Below, piece after piece: positions 1-5,762 of a stretch of DNA of 6,589 nt. The notes beneath the pieces are model-generated. The model was not told the DNA's origin, searched no databases, and was given only the letters and a program-made list of their open reading frames with translations. Position 1 is the first letter of the stretch. Every line of letters starts with the position of its first letter. Both the position numbers and the translations under genes were made by a program. The stretch is from Bacteriovoracaceae bacterium (GTDB lineage Bacteria; Bdellovibrionota; UBA1018): the NCBI GenBank assembly GCA_947446835.1, contig CANFHS010000134.1, forward strand, positions 1 through 6,589. Reading direction: 5' to 3'.

Positions 1-155
1 CTTGCTTCTTCCCCATGATGTCCTCCCTGGACGAACATTTCCCCTACATCTGCCCGTATAACAAAGCCGCTCGCGAAACCTGCAAAGGTTTTCTTGGGCC
101 GCGTCTTGCGGAGCGCGTCCAATTCGGCCTTTTTGAGCCAACCCTTGAAACCTAG
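1..155 (+). CDS. 3' end of a small unrecognised protein (5' end outside window)
   Basis: An open frame enters from the left edge (first full codon at 3) and stops at TAG 153-155. It shows about 50 residues, including Met-Met at 15-20, then a Cys-Pro-Tyr, a Cys seven residues after the Pro (CPYNKAARETC), and a GFLGP segment. I do not recognise a family. The two spaced cysteines could bind metal or form a disulfide, but that is a guess. Support for coding is indirect. About 60% of wobble positions are G or C over the last 44 codons, with C favoured. The exactly antiparallel frame, also open, is poorer by the same measure (about 45%). No Shine-Dalgarno is visible in the 14 bases before the Met pair, so the gene probably begins outside the window. 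It lies 98 bases upstream of, and is co-directional with, the DUF393 gene. It could instead be non-coding. Confidence 0.42.
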   Translation, partial: CFFPMMSSLDEHFPYICPYNKAARETCKGFLGPRLAERVQFGLFEPTLET

Positions 156-206
156 AGCGAATTCCAAAATACCGACTCGCCGCACCAGAATTGGTTGCAA
201 TGCGTT

Positions 207-232
207 AAGAAGGACCGGTTTTCAGCCTTCTT
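207..232. repeat. Perfect 7-bp inverted repeat upstream of the DUF393 gene
   Basis: AAGAAGG at 207-213 is mirrored by CCTTCTT at 226-232, leaving a 12-base loop. It sits between the TAG of the upstream frame and the DUF393 start, and covers where a -35 element would lie for the -10 candidate at 239-244. No T-run follows the right arm, so it is a poor intrinsic terminator. An operator-like dyad or chance are both possible. Confidence 0.35.
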
Positions 233-235
233 CCG

Positions 236-244
236 TGCTAAAAT
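236..244 (+). promoter_or_regulatory. Extended -10 promoter candidate for the DUF393 gene
   Basis: TGCTAAAAT reads as an extended -10 (TG, one base, then TAAAAT, five of six matches to TATAAT). No good -35 hexamer is present 16-18 bases upstream, which extended -10 promoters tolerate. Only nine bases separate its end from the ATG at 254. Transcription would therefore begin within a few bases of the start codon and give a leaderless or near-leaderless mRNA. That agrees with the absence of a Shine-Dalgarno. Confidence 0.4.
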
Positions 245-253
245 GCTTCACAA

Positions 254-610
254 ATGAACCCTTCGCGCATCCTCGTCGATGGAAACTGCATCGTCTGCGA
301 CTTCGAAGTCAGCCACTACAAACGAATCGCGCCGAAGGAATTCGAGATCGTGGACATCAGCGCCCCGGGCTTCGATGCGGCCGCGTACGGTCTCACTTCC
401 GAAGCCGTGAATCTGCACCTGCACGCCATCGGTCCCGAGGGGGAACTCCACGTCGGAGTCGACTCATTCCTGCACATCTGGAGCCGCATTCCCCGCTACC
501 GTTTCCTGAAAAACCTGGTGGGCTTCCCGGCCATTTACCCTTTGGCACGCGCAGGCTACGCCGTTTTTGTCAGGGTCCGGCCCTGGCTCCCCAAGAAAAA
601 CCGGGCCTGA
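254..610 (+). CDS. DUF393 / DCC-family thiol-disulfide oxidoreductase-like protein
   Basis: A complete 118-residue protein of the DUF393 (DCC) family, small thioredoxin-like proteins of mostly unknown substrate. The diagnostic motif is at the N terminus: DGNCIVC (residues 9-15), matching the family D-G-x-C-x-x-C with Cys12 and Cys15 as the presumed redox pair. The middle (about residues 57-72, HAIGPEGELHVGVDSF) matches the usual short beta-hairpin and 'G-x-D-A/S-F' stretch. The C terminus (LARAGYAVFVRVRP, about 97-110) is the typical family ending with a Tyr and an Arg-rich helix. Length is normal. No signal peptide is seen, so it is probably cytoplasmic. The ATG at 254 puts the motif at the expected distance from the N terminus. 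No Shine-Dalgarno precedes it. A four-codon frame (ATG at 243) ends in TGA overlapping this ATG. The stop lies two bases from the stop of the convergent prepilin-like gene. The physiological role cannot be deduced. Confidence 0.87.
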   Translation: MNPSRILVDGNCIVCDFEVSHYKRIAPKEFEIVDISAPGFDAAAYGLTSEAVNLHLHAIGPEGELHVGVDSFLHIWSRIPRYRFLKNLVGFPAIYPLARAGYAVFVRVRPWLPKKNRA

Positions 611-612
611 AG

Positions 613-804
613 TCAGCGCTGCATCGGCAGCTGGTGCAGGTTGCTCTTGTCCAGGTAACGATCCACGACAGCGGCGCTTCCCCGATTCAGGCCCAGCATC
701 ACAGGCCTGAGCAGGCGCACGAGCGCGACCGTGAAGCCCACGACCGCCGCCAGGATCAGGATGTACTCGACCGTGGCCTGCCCGCGACGCTCACCCGCGG
801 GCAT
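613..804 (-). CDS. Flp-type (class III signal) prepilin-like small protein
   Basis: A 63-residue protein with the hallmark of a type IVb/Flp prepilin: a short charged leader MPAGERRG, then QATVEY and an unbroken hydrophobic helix of about 20 residues (YILILAAVVGFTVALV). Cleavage after the leader Gly would leave Glu at mature position 5 and Tyr at 6, the family's G-x4-E-Y rule for a TadV-type prepilin peptidase. The mature part would be about 55 residues, a normal Flp size, with a basic, polar C-terminal tail. I chose the ATG at 804 because it gives an 8-residue leader. An upstream ATG at 837 would give a 19-residue leader and has AGGA directly abutting it, too close for use. The start lies inside the end of purB (14-base overlap), so translation is probably coupled. 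No tad machinery gene is visible. It could be a pilin, a pseudopilin or a TadE-like envelope protein. Confidence 0.62.
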   Translation of the reverse strand: MPAGERRGQATVEYILILAAVVGFTVALVRLLRPVMLGLNRGSAAVVDRYLDKSNLHQLPMQR

Positions 805-2116
805 TCCCACCCGCCCGCCGGTAGATCTCGTCGACATTCCTGAGCTGGTGCTTGAGCGACACGAGCGCCCGAAGCTCCTTGGACGGGATCCGGGTGGCGA
901 TCTCGGGATGCGCGCCCATCAGCGCCAGGAACTCGCCTTTGCCCTCCAGGTGCGCCAGCGCGCACTCCTGGACCCAGCGGTAGCCGTCCTCGCGGGTCAC
1001 TCCCCGCTCCACCAGCGCCAGCAGCACGTGCCCCGAGAACACGATCGGACCGGCGGCCTCCAGGTTCTCGGCCACGCGCTCCTTGCGCACCACCAGCTCG
1101 GCCAACACCCGGTTCATGCGCCTCAGCACATAGTGAAGAAGGATGCACGCATCGGGCAGGATGATCCGCTCCACCGACGAATGGCTGATGTCGCGCTCGT
1201 GCCACAATGCCACGTTTTCAAGCGCGGCCTGGGCGTAGGAACGCAGCACCCTCGCGCAACCCGTCAGGTTTTCCGATGAGATGGGGTTCCGCTTGTGAGG
1301 CATGGCGCTTGAGCCCTTCTGCCCCTTGCTGAAGCCTTCCATCACCTCCGAAACCTCGGACCGTTGCAGGTGGCGCAGTTCCACCGCGATGCGCTCCACC
1401 GACGAGCCGACCAGGGCCAGGACCTGCACGAACTCGGCGTGCCGATCGCGTGGAATGACCTGGGTGCTGACCGCCTCGCGCCGCAGTCCCAGGCGCTTCA
1501 GCACCTTCTCCTCGATCTCGGGGCCCCAGTGCGCGCTCACGCCCACGGCGCCCGAAATCTTGCCGAAGGCCACGCCCTTCAGTGCCCGATCCAGTCGTTC
1601 CAGATTGCGCCCGGCTTCGCACTTCCAGGCCAGGAACTTCAGGCCAAAAGAGGTGGGCTCGGCAAAAATTCCGTGGGAGCGGCCAATCGTGGCCAGCTTG
1701 CGGTACTTGCGCGCCAGCGAATCCAGCGTGCGGTCCAGCTTCACGAGCTCCTCCCGCAGCACCTGCCCCGCCTCCTGCATCTGCAACGAAAGCGCGGTAT
1801 CCACCACGTCCGACGAAGTCAGCCCGTAGTGGATGTAGCGTGAGATGGGCCCGATGCGCTCGGCCACGGCCGTGGTGAAGGCGATGACATCGTGGCGGGT
1901 GACGGCCTCGTGGGCCTCGACCTTCCGGGGATCGACGCCGCCCGATTTCATCAGCGCCTTGACCCGCTTGGACAGCTCGCGCCAGTCCTTGGGCGGGATC
2001 TTCTTCATCCGGGCCATCTCCTCGCACACGGCGAATTCGACCCGGAGCCACTGCAGGTAACGGTTCTGATCGGTCCAGATCCGGCTCATTTCCTGATGCG
2101 AATAACGTGCGATCAC
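791..2116 (-). CDS. purB: Adenylosuccinate lyase
   Basis: A 441-residue cytosolic enzyme of the fumarase/aspartase superfamily. It removes fumarate from SAICAR in de novo purine synthesis and from adenylosuccinate in AMP synthesis. Recognised by the N terminus (MIARYSHQEMSRIWTD), HDVIAF (75-80), HYGLTSSDVVDT (97-108), GRSHGIFAEPTSFGLK (145-160, with general-acid His148), the superfamily signature GSSAMPHKRNP (268-278, with the mobile-loop catalytic Ser269/270), and HERDISHSS (307-315). This is the short Bacillus-type form, near the usual 430-440 residues and not the longer E. coli type. All expected active-site motifs are intact. One small deviation is Phe152 where the B. subtilis enzyme, as I recall it, has His (GVHAEP). 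The start is GTG. It is fixed by the conserved N terminus and by AAAGGG at 2129-2124 (7-base spacing). The GTG overlaps the upstream TGA by four bases, so it is probably translationally coupled to the GT87-like gene. Confidence 0.96.
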   Translation of the reverse strand: MIARYSHQEMSRIWTDQNRYLQWLRVEFAVCEEMARMKKIPPKDWRELSKRVKALMKSGGVDPRKVEAHEAVTRHDVIAFTTAVAERIGPISRYIHYGLTSSDVVDTALSLQMQEAGQVLREELVKLDRTLDSLARKYRKLATIGRSHGIFAEPTSFGLKFLAWKCEAGRNLERLDRALKGVAFGKISGAVGVSAHWGPEIEEKVLKRLGLRREAVSTQVIPRDRHAEFVQVLALVGSSVERIAVELRHLQRSEVSEVMEGFSKGQKGSSAMPHKRNPISSENLTGCARVLRSYAQAALENVALWHERDISHSSVERIILPDACILLHYVLRRMNRVLAELVVRKERVAENLEAAGPIVFSGHVLLALVERGVTREDGYRWVQECALAHLEGKGEFLALMGAHPEIATRIPSKELRALVSLKHQLRNVDEIYRRAGGNARG

Positions 2117-3243
2117 GATTCAACCCTTTCAAGGATGCCAAGGCAAAGCAGTGCGCCCCAGGACTTCGAGGCATGGAGCTCCAGAAAAATTCCAGCCGGT
2201 CCGAGGAGCTTCTCGGTGCCGGCACAAAGCAGGAACCAGGCAAACGCGGTGGCCAGGGTCCAGGCAGTTCCGCGCTGGCGCGAACGCTCCATGGCCAGGA
2301 CCGCTGCCGGAAACGCGAAAATGAAGAGGTGCCACCAAGGCAAGGGATGCACCACCGGTACCAGGGCCAGCCAACCCACCCAGCGCGTGACCTCCGCGAG
2401 CTGGCGCGAACGCCAGGCCCAGAGCCCACCCAGGCCCAACGACAATACCAGGGCCAGGGTCACCTCGGTCCCGGTCGCCTGGGCCGGAACTTCGGCTTCG
2501 CGCAGGACCCAGCCCACGAGACCCGCATTGGCGCGACCGCGGGTCTGGCCCGAGTCCAGGTGCGTGGCGCCCGATGCCGCGGCCTCCTTCCAGGCCTGCA
2601 GCAGCCCCAGCGGGCCCGAAACCTGTTGGGCCTGCATCACCGGCCATGACAATGCGGCGGCCGCGAGGGCGGCCAGGACCCAGGATCGAAGCGCTTTCCA
2701 CCGAAACACATCGGGGAAAAGCGGCAACAGGCTGAAGATCTTGGTGCTGAGGCCCAGGCAAAGGCCCGCCGCTCTCCAGGGGTTTTCCTCCATGACGGCC
2801 GGCTTCCAGAGCCAGAGGGCGCAGGCCAGCATGGGCAAGACCACCTGCCCGTCGAGCGTGTGCACCATCCAGAGCCCCCAGAACGCCAGGGCCGCCAGCG
2901 CCACCACGCGCTGCGAGGCGCCCAGGCGGCGCCTCAGCCACAGCAGCACCGAAAACAAGGAGGCCACCTCGAACACACCAAACACCCACTTGGCGGTCTG
3001 GAGCGGAAGCCAGGCCCAAGGATAAAAAAACGGAAGCGTCCAAGGCGGGTACTTGAAGACCATGCCGCCGTCGCGGACCAGGGAATAGGGCGGTTGGCCT
3101 GCCCAAGCGTGGGCTGCCGCACGCCAGAACACCTCGAAATCCTGGCCATTGAAGGCCGTGTTCCGCACCAGGCCCACCGATGCCGCGGCGAAAAGCACCA
3201 ACCCAAGGCGTTTGCCCCACTCCCGGCTCAGAGCGCGGCCCAA
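2113..3243 (-). CDS. GT87-like (DUF2029) polytopic membrane glycosyltransferase
   Basis: A 376-residue, very hydrophobic protein resembling glycosyltransferase family 87/DUF2029 (GT-C fold), enzymes that use polyprenyl-phosphate sugars to mannosylate or glycosylate lipids at the membrane. After the first helix (about 13-29) comes the family block with Asp35 (DFEVFWRAAAHAWAGQPPY), then KYPPW (64-68), the GQ motif (HTLDGQVVLPML, 128-139), a conserved Lys segment (STKIFSLLPL, 166-175) and HPLPWWHLFI (299-308). Roughly 9-11 hydrophobic segments can be counted. The start is TTG. It is favoured because AGGAG lies at 3256-3252, eight bases upstream, inside the end of the GT4 gene (16-base overlap). 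Being next to a GT4 enzyme and waaA suggests envelope glycan or glycolipid synthesis. Substrate and sugar are unknown. GT87 assignment is by motif pattern only; another GT-C family is the main alternative. Confidence 0.8.
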   Translation of the reverse strand: MGRALSREWGKRLGLVLFAAASVGLVRNTAFNGQDFEVFWRAAAHAWAGQPPYSLVRDGGMVFKYPPWTLPFFYPWAWLPLQTAKWVFGVFEVASLFSVLLWLRRRLGASQRVVALAALAFWGLWMVHTLDGQVVLPMLACALWLWKPAVMEENPWRAAGLCLGLSTKIFSLLPLFPDVFRWKALRSWVLAALAAAALSWPVMQAQQVSGPLGLLQAWKEAAASGATHLDSGQTRGRANAGLVGWVLREAEVPAQATGTEVTLALVLSLGLGGLWAWRSRQLAEVTRWVGWLALVPVVHPLPWWHLFIFAFPAAVLAMERSRQRGTAWTLATAFAWFLLCAGTEKLLGPAGIFLELHASKSWGALLCLGILERVES

Positions 3244-4217
3244 GGCAAGAGCTCCTGGGATTTGAACCCGACCCGGGTCCTGGGCTTTCCACCCTCGAGC
3301 CCACCCTGGTTCAACACCTGCGCGTAGTACTGCAGGTACTTGCGGGCCATGGCATCGGCGGTGAAGCCTTCGAACACGCGGCTACGGCAGATTTCCGGGC
3401 GATAAGCCCCTTCCAGCGCGCGCCGAACGCCTTTCACCAGAAGCGCGGCCTCGTGGCTCATCACGCCCACTTCCGGCGTGATGATCTCGGGCAAGGAACC
3501 ATAGGGAGTCCCGAACACCGGACACCCGCTGGCCAGCGCCTCGGTGATGGCAATACCGAAAGGCTCGTGCCACCTGACCGGAAAAAGCAGTCCCCGGGCA
3601 TTACGCAGGACTTCCCGTTTTTCAGCGTCGCCCACCATGCCGTGGTAGCGGACGCCGCGGATCCGCGGAATCCACCGGTGCAGCTTGCCAGGAAGGCTCC
3701 GGCTGCCCAGCACCTCCAGGCGAACTCCGGCCGCGCGGGCAATGGCAACGGCGCCATCGAGGTTCTTCACGCTCCAGGAGGCCTTTGCAAGGAAGACAAA
3801 GTGGTCCTTTCGATCGGAGTCGCAAGGCAGCTCACTGGGGTCCAGACCGTTGTGCACGAAGTTCACCGAGCCGTGGTTCTCGGCGTGCTTCCGGGAAACG
3901 AACACCGTATTGCGCTCGAAAACTTCCCCCGGCTGCCCGTTTCCGCCAATGGTCACCAGAAAAGGCCTGCGCGGAGCCGGGTTGGGCGGTGCCCACAGGT
4001 GAAGCAGCTCCACATCCGCTGGCACCAGCTCGTCCCACGGAACCCCCGGGCGAAGCGGCACGAAGCGGGTGCCTGGAAGTGCGCTTCCGGGCCTGGCCAC
4101 CAGCGTAACCTGATGCCCCAGCTCCACGAGCGCGCGCGCCAGCCAGACAATGACCCGCTCGGTACCGCCGTAGTCCGGCGGGGGAATCAGCGCATCATGA
4201 CAAAGAGCGATCCGCAC
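3228..4217 (-). CDS. Glycosyltransferase family 4 (GT-B fold)
   Basis: A 329-residue soluble GT4-type retaining glycosyltransferase, expected to use a nucleotide sugar and act at the cytoplasmic face of the membrane. The N-terminal acceptor domain opens with MRIALCHDAL and the glycine-rich PDYGGTERVIVWLARAL (14-30), a loop-helix typical of GT4. The linker VHNGLD (121-126) leads into the donor domain, with FLAKASWSVKNLDGAVAIA (142-160). The donor site has the E-x7-E motif, Glu218 and Glu226 (HEPFGIAITEALASGCPVFG, 217-236), followed by SLPEII (241-246). It is short for GT4 (often 350-400) because the N-terminal domain is compact, but no core motif is missing. The start is GTG with GGGAG at 4229-4225 (7-base spacing). 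It begins 15 bases after the FAD gene stop. The last 16 bases overlap the GT87-like start. The neighbouring membrane glycosyltransferase suggests a shared pathway. Donor and acceptor are unknown. Confidence 0.9.
   Translation of the reverse strand: MRIALCHDALIPPPDYGGTERVIVWLARALVELGHQVTLVARPGSALPGTRFVPLRPGVPWDELVPADVELLHLWAPPNPAPRRPFLVTIGGNGQPGEVFERNTVFVSRKHAENHGSVNFVHNGLDPSELPCDSDRKDHFVFLAKASWSVKNLDGAVAIARAAGVRLEVLGSRSLPGKLHRWIPRIRGVRYHGMVGDAEKREVLRNARGLLFPVRWHEPFGIAITEALASGCPVFGTPYGSLPEIITPEVGVMSHEAALLVKGVRRALEGAYRPEICRSRVFEGFTADAMARKYLQYYAQVLNQGGLEGGKPRTRVGFKSQELLPWAAL
3252..3256 (-). promoter_or_regulatory. Ribosome binding site fixing the TTG start of the GT87-like gene
   Basis: On the minus strand AGGAG lies eight bases before TTG (3243-3241). 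It is the only strong Shine-Dalgarno near the 5' end of this open frame, so it decides for the rare TTG start over downstream candidates. It sits within the last codons of the upstream GT4 gene. Confidence 0.65.
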
Positions 4218-4232
4218 CCTGAATCTCCCGCT

Positions 4233-5762
4233 TCACGCCAATGGTCCTGGAATTCCCGCGCGGTGGGCCACCCAGGCCGTCGCCTCGAGCGCCGCCAGCG
4301 CGGGCCCCAGTGAGCCCAGATCCGGGAACGATTCCGCCGAAACCACGAACAGGCCATCAATACCGGAGACGGTGCCATTCCCCGACTCGAGCCCGCTCCG
4401 CAGGTTCAGGGGGATGCTCCGCAGGTTCTTGAACGGGTACGCAGCCTCGAAGTCGGCCAGCGAATCGGAACGGAAATCCGGATAAGCGCGGATCACGTGG
4501 AACTCGAGGAACGGCATCACTTCCAGCAGCTGTCGGAACATGCGGGCCGCGATCTGCCGCTGCTCGCGGTGATCGAGCGAACGATCCTCGAACGGTAGCA
4601 GGGTCCGCAGGAAAATGAACTTCTGCGAGTTCAGGGTGACACCGCGCTCGGCCGGATCCACCACCTCGATCTCCAGCGGCGGAGCCCCCTGCTCGCTCCA
4701 CACGATGCGGCTCGAAACGCCCACCGGGATCGCGTCCGCATGCACCGTCAAGGCCAGCGTGAAGCGCCAGCCCGAGGGACGAGGCGTTTCGCGGAACCGG
4801 CGCGGCCACATCCGGCCGCTCAGCGACGTCTGATCGCGCGCGTGATCCAGCGAACAGCCCACGGCCGCTCCGCCCACGCCCAGCACGTTGCCGCGCTGCT
4901 GGAGCTGGATTCCCACCAGCTTCCCCTTCTCGATGAAGATCCGCCGCGCCCGGGTGTTTTCAGGGACATGAGCACCAAAGCGCTTGGCCAGGGTCTTCAG
5001 GTATTCCCGGAAGGCGCTGGCGCCCCCCTGGAAGTTGGCAGCGGTTCCCGAAAGCGAAACCAGGTTCAACAGGGCTTCAGCGGAGGAGGACGTCTTGACG
5101 CCGCCGCCAAAGGCCATGAGCAGGGCCGAACGCAGCTCGGACCGCGTGGCAGAGCCCGGGTTCTGGGATCGAGAAAGCCAGGGCTTTAGGACCTTTCCGT
5201 CGGCGCCCCGGACCTTCCTGAGTTCCTTGAGCGCGCCCTGCAGGTCGACGGGGCCGCGCGGCTGGAGGCCCTTCTCCACCCGTGGCTTGGGCATCCAGGT
5301 CAACCGTTCAGGCACCGAGTTCCAGAAATCCAGCAGCAAGGGTCGCGTGATCCTGAGCAGCTCGGGATAAGAGGCCGCCTTGCTTTGGCCCGAAGTGAAC
5401 TCGCGACCCCATTCCCGGCGCAGCCCTGTCCCATCGGTCACCCAACGCAGGCGATGCCCCGGCAGCGCAAAATCGGGCTCAGCGGCAGCCGTTCCCAACC
5501 AGGCCGACTCGGCGGCCGTCAGCCCCAGCTTCTCAAGGCAGCGCAGCCAGAGGCCTGCACGTCCGTCCACCGAGCTCAGCCCCAGCAGGCAGTTGGACTC
5601 CGGGTCCAGGACCTGTCCCGAGCGCGAGACCAGGGGCAGTGCGCGGGTGCCGCAATCGATGACCAGCACCGAAAGCCCCAGGCGGGCCACGAGACAGGCC
5701 GAAAGGAGGGCGCCCGGATCGTCGCCCAGAACGACCCAGTCGTACCGATCCCTCAGCTTCAT
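4233..5762 (-). CDS. FAD-dependent oxidoreductase, phytoene-desaturase-like, with degenerate dinucleotide motif
   Basis: A 509-residue protein with the layout of the NAD(P)/FAD amine-oxidase and phytoene-desaturase superfamily. Residues 8-36 form the beta-alpha-beta ADP-binding unit (DWVVLGDDPGALLSACLVAR, then VLVID). The canonical G-x-G-x-x-G reads G13-x-D15-x-x-A18, so two of three glycines are replaced. The end-of-strand acidic residue is kept (Asp36). FQGGASAFREYLKTLAKRFG (244-263) matches the 'GG-x-x-x-hydrophobic-x-x-x-L' segment before the second FAD-contacting strand. The C-terminal GLFVVSAESFPDLGSLGPAL (470-489) corresponds to the family's closing FAD-binding motif, again with altered residues. 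No signal peptide is seen. The ATG at 5762 overlaps the hotdog gene stop (ATGA), with AAGGA at 5774-5770 (7-base spacing). Substrate is unknown. Co-translation with an aminoacyl-CoA ammonia-lyase-like protein may point to an acyl substrate, but this is inference. It may bind FAD atypically or have lost catalysis. Confidence 0.78.
   Translation of the reverse strand: MKLRDRYDWVVLGDDPGALLSACLVARLGLSVLVIDCGTRALPLVSRSGQVLDPESNCLLGLSSVDGRAGLWLRCLEKLGLTAAESAWLGTAAAEPDFALPGHRLRWVTDGTGLRREWGREFTSGQSKAASYPELLRITRPLLLDFWNSVPERLTWMPKPRVEKGLQPRGPVDLQGALKELRKVRGADGKVLKPWLSRSQNPGSATRSELRSALLMAFGGGVKTSSSAEALLNLVSLSGTAANFQGGASAFREYLKTLAKRFGAHVPENTRARRIFIEKGKLVGIQLQQRGNVLGVGGAAVGCSLDHARDQTSLSGRMWPRRFRETPRPSGWRFTLALTVHADAIPVGVSSRIVWSEQGAPPLEIEVVDPAERGVTLNSQKFIFLRTLLPFEDRSLDHREQRQIAARMFRQLLEVMPFLEFHVIRAYPDFRSDSLADFEAAYPFKNLRSIPLNLRSGLESGNGTVSGIDGLFVVSAESFPDLGSLGPALAALEATAWVAHRAGIPGPLA

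Noticed and set aside
1..30. Leftward start at ATG 16-14 (MGKKQ) with an excellent Shine-Dalgarno (GGGAGGA) just upstream, and a leftward extended -10-like TGTTATACG at 63-55
   Set aside because: It opposes the more coding-like rightward frame, where the same bases encode Ser-Ser-Leu, and only five codons are visible. Sequence to the left would settle it; it remains the main alternative for the left edge.
97..134. GGCCG...CGGCC followed by TTTTT, resembling an intrinsic terminator
   Set aside because: The stem is only 5 bp with a loop of over 20 bases, and it lies inside the probable rightward coding frame before its stop codon.
1..221. Open leftward frame exactly antiparallel to the 1-155 rightward frame, with a protein-like translation (for example KKAELDALRKTRPKKTFAGF)
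   Set aside because: In-phase antisense of a coding frame often looks protein-like. Its wobble GC is lower (about 45%) than the rightward frame (about 60%), and no credible start with a ribosome site exists.
618..631. GCTGC-ATCG-GCAGC hairpin at the end of the prepilin-like gene
   Set aside because: Short stem without an adjacent T-run in either direction; not enough to call a terminator.
94..843. A 249-codon rightward open frame running across the DUF393 and prepilin genes
   Set aside because: Composition is Arg/Pro/Ser-rich with no domain. It overlaps recognisable genes in other frames and is a GC-rich shadow frame.
1892..4313. Several long rightward open frames (over 370 codons) opposite purB, the GT87-like and the GT4 genes
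   Set aside because: They lie antisense to genes with clear family motifs and have low-complexity Arg/Ala/Pro translations and no matching motifs.
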